From: Gammaproteobacteria bacterium
Lineage (GTDB): Bacteria; Pseudomonadota; Gammaproteobacteria; Steroidobacterales; Rariloculaceae
Assembly (NCBI GenBank): GCA_004357505.1
Contig: SMWC01000113.1
Coordinates: 1 to 32,596 of the forward strand
Reading direction: 5' to 3'
Length of the DNA: 32,596 bases
The translations under genes and the position numbers were made by a program. Shown here one piece after another: positions 8,706 through 18,144 of the stretch. Numbering within the stretch: the stretch's first letter is position 1; each line of letters begins with the position of its first letter. A model generated the notes under the pieces. It saw nothing but the letters and a program-made list of their open reading frames with translations. It was not told where the DNA came from and did not search any database.

Positions 8706-10142
8706 CTAATCGCTGTTCCTGCGCCAAAACAGTGCCCCGGACCTCCCGATTACGAACCACGCAGCGAAGCAGGCCAGGACAGCATGCACGACAAAAGAAT
8801 ACTCGAGGACCGAAAGATAACCGAACATCATGCCGTGCACATAATCCCCACCCTGTTCGATCGGCCCGCTGCCCATGAACACGGAGACGAAGACCGTGAC
8901 GATAGCCATGCTTGCCACCATGCCCAGCGAGCGCATCTTTGCCGACAGAGCGGACGCCATACTGATTTGATCCTGCTCGACACTATGCAAGATCAGCGAC
9001 ATATTCGGCGAGGAGAATAAGGCGAAGCCAACCCCCTGAGTCATCAGGACGGCGATGATATACGGTAATCCCGTCCCGATCGTGACGGTAGTTGCCATCA
9101 ATAGGCTGACCATGACGAAAAGTGCCCCCAGCGCCGCCAGCCCCTTCGGTGAGTAGCGATCCGCCAAGCGTCCCGCGATCGGTGCGATGATCGCCATGAC
9201 GATGGGCGAACTCATCAGCACGAATCCTGCTTCTTGCGGCGAAAACCCACTCAGCAGCTGCAGATAGATACTGAACAGGAAAATCATGCCGAACCCGCCT
9301 GCGTAGATCACGAACAGCCCGAGTAATGCGCCCCTATACTCCTTGTTCTGGCGAATCCTACCGACTTCCAGCATTGGCCGGGCACTACGCCTGTCGAGTT
9401 CGAAGAATGCAACACAGGCGGCGACAGCCAGCGCAAGCAACAGATAGCCAATGGCGCCACGCCCGAGTGATGCGCAAGCGAAGATCAACAAAAAGACCGC
9501 CGCGATGACACACGAACTAGCGCGCCAGTTAAGGTCGGGCGCGGAGAATCGCCAGTGTTTCAGCTTCGCTTCCACGACGATGAACGATACGAACAACGGT
9601 ACCGCGGTAAGGTAGTACACCCAGCGCCAACCCAACTGGGTGGTCACCAGGCCGGCAACGAACGGGCCGGCTGCCAGGCCCGCATAGACCGCGCCCAAGC
9701 ACAGCCCGATCGCCCTGCCGCGAGCGTGTGCCGAGGCGTTCTCGAAGAGTATGGCCATCGCCGTCGCACCCATGAACGCCGAGGCGACACCCTGCACAAA
9801 GCGCACCGTAATGATTGTCGCCATCGAGGGCAGAAATCCGATCAGCAAAGTGGCGGCGGCATAAATCAGGAGTCCGGTCTTGAACAGCGTGATCCTATCC
9901 GCGCTCTCCGCTATACGCCCCAAGGGCAACAGGAACGCCGCGCCGGCACCCAAATACACGGTCTCGATCAAGGTCAATGCCACACCGCTGGCGCTCAGCT
10001 CAAGTCCGGTCGCCGGCAGCGTTAACGCCACACCCGAATACATGAACGGAATGGCGAACTGTGTCAGGACGATGACATAGACCACCGCGTGCATGCTTTG
10101 CTCTGGCAACGCTCCGTTCGTCGAACTCCGCACCGTACTCAA
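8706..10142 (-). CDS. MFS transporter, DHA2-like (14-helix) drug exporter type
   Basis: A 478-residue integral membrane protein with about 14 hydrophobic helices, the count expected of the DHA2 (EmrB/QacA) family of proton-coupled exporters. Motif A-like loop between helices 2 and 3 reads LGRIAESADRITLFKTG; the typical motif C/Pro-Gly region after helix 5 is GAVYAGLAAGPFVAGLV, followed by the DHA2 hallmark LGWRWVYYLTAVPL. A second motif-A-like repeat appears as GRLADRYSPKGL. The start is uncertain: TTG at 10142 has a GGGA nearby, while an ATG at 10094 lies directly before the first helix. The gene is on the same strand as proA, about 118 bases downstream, so it may be a separate unit. The substrate cannot be told from sequence. 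Confidence 0.88.
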   Translation of the reverse strand: MSTVRSSTNGALPEQSMHAVVYVIVLTQFAIPFMYSGVALTLPATGLELSASGVALTLIETVYLGAGAAFLLPLGRIAESADRITLFKTGLLIYAAATLLIGFLPSMATIITVRFVQGVASAFMGATAMAILFENASAHARGRAIGLCLGAVYAGLAAGPFVAGLVTTQLGWRWVYYLTAVPLFVSFIVVEAKLKHWRFSAPDLNWRASSCVIAAVFLLIFACASLGRGAIGYLLLALAVAACVAFFELDRRSARPMLEVGRIRQNKEYRGALLGLFVIYAGGFGMIFLFSIYLQLLSGFSPQEAGFVLMSSPIVMAIIAPIAGRLADRYSPKGLAALGALFVMVSLLMATTVTIGTGLPYIIAVLMTQGVGFALFSSPNMSLILHSVEQDQISMASALSAKMRSLGMVASMAIVTVFVSVFMGSGPIEQGGDYVHGMMFGYLSVLEYSFVVHAVLACFAAWFVIGRSGALFWRRNSD

Positions 10143-10260
10143 GATTTCCCGATCCCATCGGCCACTGAATAGGAATGCAGCAGACTAGACGATCCGGCCC
10201 ACGCATGAATCACATCAGCGCGGCTCACATCCAAAGTTTTCTCAAGTAGGGGACTCGAGT

Positions 10261-11562
10261 TCAGGGACGCGTCTGTCCAGTCCCTCTGACGACATACTTG
10301 TAGCTCGTCAGCTGCTCGACACCCACCGGCCCGCGAGCATGAATGCGCCCCGTGGCGATGCCGATCTCGGCGCCCATGCCGAACTCGCCGCCGTCCGCAT
10401 ACTGAGTCGAGGCATTGTGCATCACAATTGCGCTGTCGAGCTCGTTGAGGAAGCGCTCTGCGGCCACAGCGTCCGCCGTGATGATCGCATCCGTATGCCC
10501 GGAACCATAGCGGCGGATATAGTCCAACGCCTGGTCCAGATCATCCACGACACGGACTGCGACGATCGAGTCCAGAAATTCGTGACCCCAGTCGCTCTCA
10601 GCCGCTGGCTTCACGCGAGTGTCGGCTGCCTGAGTGCGCGGGTCGCCGCGCACCTCGCAACCGGCATCGATTAGACTCGCTACGACCGGTCCTAGATGCG
10701 TATCCACAATCGCCTCGTCAACGAGAATCGTTTCGGTCGCACCACAAATCCCGGTGCGCCGCATTTTGGCGTTGACCGAAACCTCGCACGCCATGTCGAC
10801 GTCCGCGCCACTGTGTATATAGGTGTGACAAAGACCCTCCAGATGGCCCATGACCGGCACCCGAGCGTCCGCCTGAACTCTGGCGATCAGGTTCTTGCCG
10901 CCGCGGGGCACGACGATGTCCACAAACTCGGCCATGTCTCGGAGTAAGATGCCTACCGCTTCGCGATCCTGGGTAGGAACTCTTTGAATCGCCGTCTCCG
11001 GCAAACCCGCAGCCGTCAGGCCTTGCACGAGACACGCGTGTATTGCCGTGTTGGATTCCACCGCCTCGGAGCCGCCTCTTAATATCACGGCATTGCCGCT
11101 CTTCAGGCAGAGCGCGCCCGCATCTGCCGTCACGTTCGGGCGGCTCTCGTAAATAATGCCGATGACGCCCAGCGGTACCCGCACGCGCTGAATTATCAGC
11201 CCGTTGGGACGCTGCCACTCCGCCATAATGTCGCCGATGGGATCCGCGAGCTCGGCGATGTCCTCTAAGGACATGGCAATACCGTCGAGCCGCTCGGGCG
11301 TCAATGCCAGGCGGTCGAGCATGGCCGCGGATAAATCGCGCTTGCGACCGTTGGCCAGATCGATCTCGTTCGCACTCAAAATGTCGTCCGCCGAGGTACG
11401 CAGGGCTTGCGCCGCAGCCCGCAGCGCCACGTTCTTGCTGTCCGTGCTCGCCCGTCCGAGGAGCTCGGCCGCTTGCCGTGCTCTGCGTCCGAGCAGAAGC
11501 ATCTGCCCGTGCAGCCGATCGCCGCTGCTTGTCTTGGCCAGATGTCTTTCCGCCATCGTCAT
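10261..11562 (-). CDS. proA: Glutamate-5-semialdehyde dehydrogenase (gamma-glutamyl phosphate reductase)
   Basis: A 433-residue protein of the aldehyde dehydrogenase superfamily, the expected length for ProA. It reduces gamma-glutamyl phosphate to glutamate semialdehyde with NADPH, the second step of proline synthesis, in the cytoplasm. Landmarks: the cofactor-binding region PLGVIGIIYESRPNVTADA, the GNAVILRGGSEA loop, DIVVPRGGKNLI, and the catalytic Cys at about residue 273 in RTGICGATETIL. The C-terminal EFGMGAEIGIATGRIHARGP stretch is characteristic of the family. The start ATG overlaps the stop of proB by one base (TAATG), so the two are translationally coupled. A second ATG two codons in is an alternative start. 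Confidence 0.97.
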   Translation of the reverse strand: MTMAERHLAKTSSGDRLHGQMLLLGRRARQAAELLGRASTDSKNVALRAAAQALRTSADDILSANEIDLANGRKRDLSAAMLDRLALTPERLDGIAMSLEDIAELADPIGDIMAEWQRPNGLIIQRVRVPLGVIGIIYESRPNVTADAGALCLKSGNAVILRGGSEAVESNTAIHACLVQGLTAAGLPETAIQRVPTQDREAVGILLRDMAEFVDIVVPRGGKNLIARVQADARVPVMGHLEGLCHTYIHSGADVDMACEVSVNAKMRRTGICGATETILVDEAIVDTHLGPVVASLIDAGCEVRGDPRTQAADTRVKPAAESDWGHEFLDSIVAVRVVDDLDQALDYIRRYGSGHTDAIITADAVAAERFLNELDSAIVMHNASTQYADGGEFGMGAEIGIATGRIHARGPVGVEQLTSYKYVVRGTGQTRP

Positions 11563-12716
11563 TAGCCTGTCTCTGCGTGTGTCAGCACCAAATCGTCCCG
11601 ATGAATCATCTCATCCCGGCCGCGATAGTCCAATATTGCCGCAATTGCATCGGAGCGCCGCCCCAAAATGGCACGGGCATCCGCCGCGCCGTAGGCGATC
11701 AGCCCGCAACCGAACTCGTGCCCGTCTTGATCGATCACAGAAACCGCGTCACCGCGCTCGAACTCGCCGTCAACCCGTGTCACGCCAGCGGGCAGCAGGC
11801 TCTTACCGGCCACCAATGCCGCCTTCGCTCCGGCATCGACGGTAAGCCTGCCCTTGAGCTGCAGCATCCCGGCCAGCCACTGCTTACGTGCAGCCCGCGG
11901 CGTCGAACTGGGCAGAAACCAGGTCACTCTGGCACCCGCTTGCACCGCTTGAATAGGTCGCGAGACCTGGCCCGGCGCGATCAACATTCGGCAGCCAGCG
12001 TCCATCGCGATACGGGCCGCCTCGAGCTTCGTGCGCATCCCGCCGGAGCCATAAGTCGATCCGGGGCCACCGGCCATGTCCCAGTGTTCCTTGGTTAACT
12101 TCGTGACCTCCGGAATATGCCGGGCGTCAGAGTCGGTTCGTGGATCGCCCGTATACAGCCCATCTACATCGGACAGCAAGATGAGACAATCCGCGCTCAC
12201 CATTTGCGCAACCCGGGCTGCAAGCCGGTCATTGTCGCCGTAACGTATCTCCAGCGTCGCGACCGTATCGTTCTCATTGACGACGGGTACCGCGCGACAT
12301 TTCAGCAGCGTGGACAGTGTATTCGCGGCGTTGAGATAGCGGCGTCTGCTCTCACTATCGTCGAGCGTCAGCAGCACCTGGGCCGCGCTGATACCGTGGC
12401 AACCTAGAATCTCCTGATAAGCGTGGGCGAGTTGAATCTGCCCGGCCGCGGCCGCTGCTTGATATTCCTCCAGTCTGGCTCTGCCGATCTTTAGCCCGAG
12501 CTGGCTCGCGCCCAGGGCAATAGCGCCTGAGGAGACGATGATGACCTCCTGCCCGTTCGCATGCATCGCTGCTACGTCCGCACACAGGGCCTCGAGCCAG
12601 GAACGATGAAGCGTACCAGTGTCGTGATCCACAAAGAGTGTGGAGCCGATCTTTAAAACGATCCGCCGCGCATCGGCAAGTCGCTTCGCGCTGAGTGATC
12701 TCGATTCAGCAACCAT
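11562..12716 (-). CDS. proB: Glutamate 5-kinase with C-terminal PUA domain
   Basis: A 384-residue kinase that phosphorylates the gamma-carboxyl of glutamate, the first and feedback-controlled step of proline synthesis. The amino acid kinase fold shows RRIVLKIGSTLF, the VSSGAIALGASQLGL loop, VNENDTVAT and LLSDVDGLYTGDPR, with TYGSGGMRTKLEAA near the active site. A PUA domain occupies roughly the last 80 residues (RLTVDAGAKAALVAGKSLL, then FERGDAVSVID), as in E. coli ProB. The frame is open to 12827, but that would overlap the end of ilvN with unrelated sequence; ATG 12716 leaves a gap of 32 bases after the ilvN stop and gives a normal length. It forms an operon ilvN-proB-proA. Confidence 0.96.
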   Translation of the reverse strand: MVAESRSLSAKRLADARRIVLKIGSTLFVDHDTGTLHRSWLEALCADVAAMHANGQEVIIVSSGAIALGASQLGLKIGRARLEEYQAAAAAGQIQLAHAYQEILGCHGISAAQVLLTLDDSESRRRYLNAANTLSTLLKCRAVPVVNENDTVATLEIRYGDNDRLAARVAQMVSADCLILLSDVDGLYTGDPRTDSDARHIPEVTKLTKEHWDMAGGPGSTYGSGGMRTKLEAARIAMDAGCRMLIAPGQVSRPIQAVQAGARVTWFLPSSTPRAARKQWLAGMLQLKGRLTVDAGAKAALVAGKSLLPAGVTRVDGEFERGDAVSVIDQDGHEFGCGLIAYGAADARAILGRRSDAIAAILDYRGRDEMIHRDDLVLTHAETG

Positions 12717-12748
12717 GTGAGTTGTCCGGGCGGAGCGCGGTAGACGTC

Positions 12749-13246
12749 CTACGTGGGAGTTAGAATCGGTGCACCTCTGGCGACCGCCATGGCACCACTG
12801 CGTACCACCGTGAGGATATCGGCGCATTCGGCGACGCTCACCATGAACCGATCGATATCATGGCTACCGCCGATCAGCTCAACGGTGAAGTGCCCCTGGT
12901 GGTCATCCAATATCCGGGCACCGAAGTCACTGACCATTCCGGAGAGCTCATCCCGGCCTGCTTCGTGCAGCTGCAATTTGAACAACGCGAGTTCCCGCTC
13001 AATATGATCGCCGTCCGTCATATCGACGATGTTGACGACGTCCACGAGTTTGACGAGTTGCTTTGAAATTTGGTCTATAACAGCGTTGGAACCCGTGGTC
13101 ACGAGCGTCAGGCGAGACACCAGTTCGTTGTTCGTCGGCGCAACATTGAGGCTTTCAATATTATAGCCACGCGTAGAGAACAGGTTCGCCACACGAGCCA
13201 ACGCGCCAGCTTCGTTTTGCAGCAGTATTGAAATGATATGTCGCAT
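12749..13246 (-). CDS. ilvN: Acetolactate synthase small (regulatory) subunit
   Basis: A 165-residue protein, the length of the IlvH/IlvN type. The N-terminal ACT domain (HIISILLQNEAGALARVANLF, then YNIESLNVAPT) binds valine and confers feedback inhibition on the large subunit; the second half (KLQLHEAGRDEL, then FTVELIGGSHDIDRFM) is the usual C-terminal domain. The ATG at 13246 is the only sensible start. Unusually it is not directly after ilvB: ilvB lies on the other strand, so the two subunits are divergently encoded with 163 bases between their starts, and ilvN leads proB and proA. The symbol ilvH would be equally acceptable. Confidence 0.95.
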   Translation of the reverse strand: MRHIISILLQNEAGALARVANLFSTRGYNIESLNVAPTNNELVSRLTLVTTGSNAVIDQISKQLVKLVDVVNIVDMTDGDHIERELALFKLQLHEAGRDELSGMVSDFGARILDDHQGHFTVELIGGSHDIDRFMVSVAECADILTVVRSGAMAVARGAPILTPT

Positions 13247-13409
13247 TCTGTCTACCCAGATTTATCCTTACGGGCTGCGGCCTGAACCGATCAATGTTGG
13301 CCCAGAACAACGGCTATTGCAATGCACAAACTTTTCGTCAACACTCCCAAAAACCACCATAGTCGTGATTGGAAAACTGACGACAGCGGACATTGTTTCG
13401 AGCAGAGCC
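13247..13409. promoter_or_regulatory. Divergent ilvN/ilvB intergenic region
   Basis: This 163-base gap must hold the promoters for ilvB (plus) and for ilvN-proB-proA (minus). On the minus strand a TTGACG at about 13338-13343 is a reasonable -35 box, but the hexamer 17 bases further (AATAGC) is a poor -10. I see no leader peptide with a run of Val, Leu or Ile codons and no clear attenuator hairpin, so the mode of control is unknown. Confidence 0.4.
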
Positions 13410-15260
13410 ATGGATAGCCGGACCCAAACCAAACTAGATCGCCCGCACCCCCTGACCGGTACCGTGATGACCGGTGCCGACATGATGATCCAGGTGCTTG
13501 CCGACGAGGGCGTGAAGACGATCTTTGGCTATAGCGGCGGCGCGATTCTACCGACTTACGATGCGGTCTTTCGCTACAACCAAACCCACGCTGAGAATGG
13601 CGTCGAGCCAATGCCGCTGATAGTCCCCGCCAATGAACAGGGTGCGGGATTCATGGCTTCAGGCTTCGCCCGCGCGACCGGCCAGGTCGGCGTCGCTATC
13701 GTCACCTCGGGTCCCGGGGCCACGAACTGTGTGACCCCGGTTCGAGATTGCATGGCGGACTCGATTCCGATCGTTGTGATCTGTGGGCAAGTCGCGACCG
13801 CAGCGATCGGCACGGACGCTTTTCAGGAAGCACCGGTGATCGGCATCATGGGCTCGGTCGCCAAGCATGTTTTCCTCGTGACCGATCCTAAGCGGCTGGA
13901 ATCTACGCTGCGGTCTGCGTTCGAGATTGCGCGCGCGGGTCGTCCTGGCCCGGTCGTCGTAGACGTTCCCAAAGATGTACAGAATTGGGAAGGAACTTTC
14001 CACGGCGAGGGCTTGCTGTCGATGCCCGGCTTTCAGCATCGCGTGGAAGCAGTCCGGAAGAACCAACTGGATGATGTGCGTTGTAAAGAATTCTTTGCGA
14101 TGATCCAGGAGAGCAGGCGGCCATTGATTTATGCTGGTGGCGGCGTGATCAACGGCAACGCAAGCGACGAGCTGCGGAGTTTCGCATCGAACTTCGATAT
14201 CCCGGTTGTAACTACATTAATGGGCTTGGGCGGATTCGATACGACTCACCCGCTAGCCATGCACATGCTGGGCATGCACGGCACCGCGTACGCGAACTAT
14301 GCGGTGGACGACTGCGATTTGCTAATCAACATCGGTGCCCGCTTCGACGATCGGGTCGCTGGAGATCCGTCGAAGTTCGCGGCCAATGCCCGATCTGTGA
14401 TTCATTTCGATATTGATCCATCCGAGATCCAGAAGGTCAAGCCGGTAGACTGGTTCCATGTCGGCTTGCTCGCCGATGCGTTAGCCGCATTGATTGATTA
14501 CGGGCATCGCAGCGGCATTGCTACGGACTTTGGCACGTGGCATGCAGAGCTTAAGGAATTGAGGTCGACCTATGCGCTGAACTACGATCGCGACAGCTCA
14601 CTAATCCAGCCCAACTACGTCATCGAAGCGATTAACGAGATCACGAAGGGCAAGGCAATCATCACGACCGGCGTGGGGCAGCACCAGATGTGGGCAGCGC
14701 AATACTTCGACTTTCGTGAGCCCAGACTCTGGCTCACATCGGGAAGCATGGGGACAATGGGTTTTGGTTTACCGGCCGCCATTGGCGCTCAGTTCGCGCG
14801 CCCCGACCGGCTCGTGATCGACCTGGACGGCGATGCCAGTATTCGTATGAACCTAGGAGAACTCGAAACAGTCACGACCTATAACTTGCCGATCAAGATC
14901 GTGGTTCTGAACAACTACGGTGACGGCATGGTCATGCAATGGCAACGGATGTTCTTCAAGGGGCGTCTGTCCGGTAGCGACAAATCGCTACGGAAGAAGG
15001 ACTTTATCAAAGCTGCCCAGGCCGACGGTTTCCCTTATGCGAAGAAGCTCGATCGCAAACAGGATGTCCCTGAAGTACTGGCGGAATTTTTGCGCTACGA
15101 CGGCCCGGCATTTCTCGAGGTCATCATCGACCCCGAAGCCGGGGTCTATCCCATGGTACCGCCCGGCCTGTCTTATCGGGATATGGTCACCGGCGATTTC
15201 ATCCCGAGTCGCTACGACAACCCAGTGGTGGCGACGCCCGACGCATCGGAAACGTTCTAG
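13410..15260 (+). CDS. ilvB: Acetolactate synthase large (catalytic) subunit
   Basis: A 616-residue thiamine diphosphate (ThDP) enzyme that joins two pyruvates to acetolactate (valine/leucine) or pyruvate and 2-oxobutyrate to acetohydroxybutyrate (isoleucine). The N-terminal pyrimidine-binding domain has the GYSGGAILPTYDA loop and the catalytic Glu in VPANEQGAGFMASGFARATG; the central FAD/DHS-like domain carries INIGARFDDRVAGDPSKFA; the C-terminal ThDP domain has the LDGDASIRMNLGELETV metal motif with Asn. The frame is open back to 13233, but that would start inside ilvN; ATG 13410 gives a short polar leader before TGADMMIQVLADEGV, somewhat longer than in E. coli. Divergent from ilvN. Confidence 0.96.
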   Translation: MDSRTQTKLDRPHPLTGTVMTGADMMIQVLADEGVKTIFGYSGGAILPTYDAVFRYNQTHAENGVEPMPLIVPANEQGAGFMASGFARATGQVGVAIVTSGPGATNCVTPVRDCMADSIPIVVICGQVATAAIGTDAFQEAPVIGIMGSVAKHVFLVTDPKRLESTLRSAFEIARAGRPGPVVVDVPKDVQNWEGTFHGEGLLSMPGFQHRVEAVRKNQLDDVRCKEFFAMIQESRRPLIYAGGGVINGNASDELRSFASNFDIPVVTTLMGLGGFDTTHPLAMHMLGMHGTAYANYAVDDCDLLINIGARFDDRVAGDPSKFAANARSVIHFDIDPSEIQKVKPVDWFHVGLLADALAALIDYGHRSGIATDFGTWHAELKELRSTYALNYDRDSSLIQPNYVIEAINEITKGKAIITTGVGQHQMWAAQYFDFREPRLWLTSGSMGTMGFGLPAAIGAQFARPDRLVIDLDGDASIRMNLGELETVTTYNLPIKIVVLNNYGDGMVMQWQRMFFKGRLSGSDKSLRKKDFIKAAQADGFPYAKKLDRKQDVPEVLAEFLRYDGPAFLEVIIDPEAGVYPMVPPGLSYRDMVTGDFIPSRYDNPVVATPDASETF

Positions 15261-15348
15261 CCCGCTCGCGGCTCTAGGGCGCGTCCTGGTGGGGCAGCTA
15301 CGACAAGCGCCGGCCTGAGGAACCGGGTACGCCACCATTAAGCCGACC

Positions 15349-16602
15349 TCAGGAGGGCAGAGCAGACCAGTCCTTGACCACACGGTTGACCGCCTGTATC
15401 AGCGTGTCCAGCTCTTCGGCGCCGATGACCAGCGGCGGCATCAGATAGATCACATCTGCGAAGGGCCGCACCCAGACGCCGGCCTCCAGAAATCGTTGCC
15501 GCAGAGCGTCCAGATCGGGCACTCGATCCAGCTGCACGACACCGATGGCCCCTTTGACTCGTACATCGCGAACCTGTGCCAGCCCGCGGCAAGGCGCCAG
15601 GCCCGCCTCGAACCCGGCCTCGATGGCCGCCACCTGCTCAAGACGCGGCTCCGATTCGAATAAGTCCAGTGACGCGTTCGCCGCCGCGCAGCCCATCGGG
15701 TTACCGCAAAATGTCGGGCCGTGCACGAGCGCCTGATCGATCGAGTCGGACAGAAAGCTCTCATAAACATGACGCCTGGCGATTGTCGCCGCCAGCGGCA
15801 CGGTGCCTCCGGTCAACGCCTTGGAAAGCGTCATGATATCCGGCACGACACCGGCCTGCTCGCACGCGAACATCGTTCCCGTGCGCCCGAAACCGGTCGT
15901 AATTTCGTCAAAGATAACAAGCAGGTCATAGCGGGCGGCAATCTCGGTGATTTTCGCCAGAACTTCGGGTTGATGAAACTTCATGCCCGCCGCTGCCTGA
16001 ACGAGCGGCTCGATAATGACCGCGGCGAGCTCGGCAGCATGTTTGGCCACGACCTGTTCGAACTCGGTAAATTCGGCAGCGCCCCGCGGCAACTTGACCA
16101 CGAGCTGCTGGGCTAAGACACCGCTCAACAGCCGATGCATACCTTTATCGGGATCACAGACCGACATGGCTGCGAACGTGTCGCCGTGATAGGCGTGCTG
16201 AAAACTCAAGAATCGCGAGCGGGCCTGTACACCCTGGTTAATCCAGAACTGCACCGCCATCTTCAACGCAATCTCGACAGACACCGAACCGGACTCGGAG
16301 AAGAAGACGTAGTCGAGATCTCCGGGAAGCAGGCCCGCAAGCCGACGGCTCAGATCCAGGACGGGCTTATGCACTAGGCCGCCGAGCATGACGTGGGGTA
16401 ACTGCTCAAGCTGTGCCGCCACAGCGGCAGCGATATGCGGGTGGTTATAACCGTGGCAGGCCGTCCACCACGACGAAGTACCGTCGATCAAGCATCTGCC
16501 GTCCGCCAAATAGATACGTACGCCCTCGGTTCGGGTCACCATCTGCGGCGCGGGCACCGTCTGCATCTGCGAGTACGGCAGCCAGAGGTGGGATGAAGTC
16601 AT
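15349..16602 (-). CDS. bioA: Adenosylmethionine-8-amino-7-oxononanoate aminotransferase
   Basis: A 417-residue class III PLP aminotransferase; BioA moves the amino group from S-adenosylmethionine to KAPA to form DAPA, a late step of biotin synthesis. BioA-specific signs are the substrate-site SSWWTACHGYNHP near residues 43-55 and VMLGGLVHKP, plus HAYHGDTFAAMSVCDP. The PLP site has VIFDEITTGFGRTG and Lys about 261 in TLSKALTGGT. Length and order of motifs are normal. It is divergent from the phosphomannomutase gene and separated by it from bioF-bioD, so the biotin genes here are not one operon. No match to the BirA operator of enterobacteria is seen upstream. Confidence 0.96.
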   Translation of the reverse strand: MTSSHLWLPYSQMQTVPAPQMVTRTEGVRIYLADGRCLIDGTSSWWTACHGYNHPHIAAAVAAQLEQLPHVMLGGLVHKPVLDLSRRLAGLLPGDLDYVFFSESGSVSVEIALKMAVQFWINQGVQARSRFLSFQHAYHGDTFAAMSVCDPDKGMHRLLSGVLAQQLVVKLPRGAAEFTEFEQVVAKHAAELAAVIIEPLVQAAAGMKFHQPEVLAKITEIAARYDLLVIFDEITTGFGRTGTMFACEQAGVVPDIMTLSKALTGGTVPLAATIARRHVYESFLSDSIDQALVHGPTFCGNPMGCAAANASLDLFESEPRLEQVAAIEAGFEAGLAPCRGLAQVRDVRVKGAIGVVQLDRVPDLDALRQRFLEAGVWVRPFADVIYLMPPLVIGAEELDTLIQAVNRVVKDWSALPS

Positions 16603-16715
16603 CGACTGCTTTGTTATTGCTGAGGTGCGCCAAGTTTAGGGACACTCGGAGGAGTCGGCAACACAAGGTAGCGTTACATGAGCTGCGAGCTCGTATGCCG
16701 TGAGTAGGTATACTT

Positions 16716-18101
16716 GTGACTCATCCGCACAACTCGATGATGATGACAGAAATTACTTGCTTCAAAGCCTACGATGTCCGCGGCCGAGTCCCAGAGGAAC
16801 TGAATGAGGACATCGCTTATCGCATCGCCCGAGCCTATGCCGACTTCATCCAGCCACAGCGTGTTACGGTCGGTCGCGATATCCGCCTGTCGAGCGCCGA
16901 CCTTGCGCGAGCGGTGATACGGGGCCTTACTGATTCAGGCGTCAACGTCGTCGATATCGGCGTCGGCGGCACCGAACTCGTCTACTTCACCACATTCCAT
17001 GAAAAACTCGATGGCGGGATCATGGTGACCGCCAGTCATAATCCCCCGGACTACAACGGCATGAAGTTCGTTAGAGAGGAGTCGCGACCTATCAGCGCGG
17101 ATACGGGATTGCAGGAGATACGCGCCTCGGCCGAAAGAGACGACTTCACCCCAACGGCTAACGAGGGCTCCGTCGCCGAGCTGGATATCATTCCGGCCTA
17201 CATCGAGCATCTGCTGTCCTACGTCGACGTGGCGAGACTCTCGCCGCTAAAGATCGTCGTGAACGCCGGCAATGGTGGCGCCGGTCCGATCATCGACCGA
17301 CTGGAATCACATCTGCCGTTCGAATTCATCAAGCTGCACCACGAACCCGACGGCACGTTCCCGAACGGCGTACCGAACCCGATGTTGGCAGCCAACCGGC
17401 AGAGCACAATCGAACGAATCACAGAGACGGGCGCCGATCTCGGACTGGCTTGGGACGGCGACTACGACCGTTGTTTCTTCTTTGACGAACAAGGCCGCTT
17501 TATCGACGGCTACTACGTCGTCGGCTTGCTCGCACAGTCATTTCTCGACAAGTCCCCCGGGGACCGCATCGTCCACGACCCGCGACTCATCTGGAACACG
17601 CTTGAAATCGTGCAACAGACAGGTGGCCAGGCTATTCAGAGCAAGTCCGGACACGCGTTCATCAAGCAGACCATGCGCGAGTACGACGCAGTCTACGGCG
17701 GGGAGATGAGCGGACATCACTATTTCCGAAACTTCTCTTACGCCGACAGCGGCATGATTCCGTGGCTGCTGGTCGCAGAAATCCTGAGCCGAACCGGGAC
17801 GGCGTTGTCCTTGCTGGTCGAGGAGCGCATCAGGCTCTTCCCGGCCAGTGGAGAAATAAATCGAGCGGTCGACGATGCCGCCGAAGTACTCGAACGTGTA
17901 GAAGGCCTGTACGCCCAGGACGCCACAACTGTCGATCATGTGGACGGCGTCAGCGTTGAATTTTCGGACTGGCGCTTTAACCTGCGCGCATCGAATACGG
18001 AGCCACTCGTACGGCTGAACGTAGAGACCCGCAACGACCCCGAGCTGATGCGCGTGCGAACCGACGAACTGCTGAAAGCCGTGGGCGGAAAGCCTGGGTA
18101 G
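16716..18101 (+). CDS. Phosphomannomutase / phosphoglucomutase
   Basis: A 461-residue alpha-D-phosphohexomutase that interconverts hexose 6- and 1-phosphates, supplying mannose-1-P or glucose-1-P for surface polysaccharides. The four-domain layout is clear: FKAYDVRGR at the start, the phosphoserine loop MVTASHNPPDYNGMK at about 105-120, the Mg-binding DGDYDRC at about 249-255, the sugar-binding GEMSGHHYF at about 329-337, and the phosphate-binding RASNTEPLVRLNVE near the end. The short form and motifs match the bacterial ManB/CpsG/AlgC group; which sugar is preferred cannot be told. Start: GTG 16716 has an AGG seven bases upstream; ATG 16737 is closer to the usual N-terminus and is the alternative, especially if the TATACT at 16709-16714 is a -10 box. 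It sits between bioA and bioF, with no obvious link to biotin. Confidence 0.94.
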   Translation: MTHPHNSMMMTEITCFKAYDVRGRVPEELNEDIAYRIARAYADFIQPQRVTVGRDIRLSSADLARAVIRGLTDSGVNVVDIGVGGTELVYFTTFHEKLDGGIMVTASHNPPDYNGMKFVREESRPISADTGLQEIRASAERDDFTPTANEGSVAELDIIPAYIEHLLSYVDVARLSPLKIVVNAGNGGAGPIIDRLESHLPFEFIKLHHEPDGTFPNGVPNPMLAANRQSTIERITETGADLGLAWDGDYDRCFFFDEQGRFIDGYYVVGLLAQSFLDKSPGDRIVHDPRLIWNTLEIVQQTGGQAIQSKSGHAFIKQTMREYDAVYGGEMSGHHYFRNFSYADSGMIPWLLVAEILSRTGTALSLLVEERIRLFPASGEINRAVDDAAEVLERVEGLYAQDATTVDHVDGVSVEFSDWRFNLRASNTEPLVRLNVETRNDPELMRVRTDELLKAVGGKPG

Positions 18102-18144
18102 TTATCTTCAAACGGAGATTCCAGATTCTCCTGCGACAGATCCT

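Noticed and set aside
10241..10259. Stem-loop just after proA (CTCAAGT/ACTCGAG) as a terminator
   Set aside because: Only seven pairs with one G-U, and it is followed by A-rich rather than U-rich sequence on the proA strand.
12717..12827. Upstream extension of proB
   Set aside because: It would overlap the ilvN end and add a Cys/His/Arg-rich stretch foreign to glutamate kinases.
13233..13409. Upstream extension of ilvB to ATG 13233
   Set aside because: It would begin inside ilvN and add 59 residues with no likeness to acetolactate synthases.
18113..18131. GGAGA/TCTCC inverted repeat between the mutase and bioF
   Set aside because: Only five pairs, no T-run; more likely chance within a 43-base gap.
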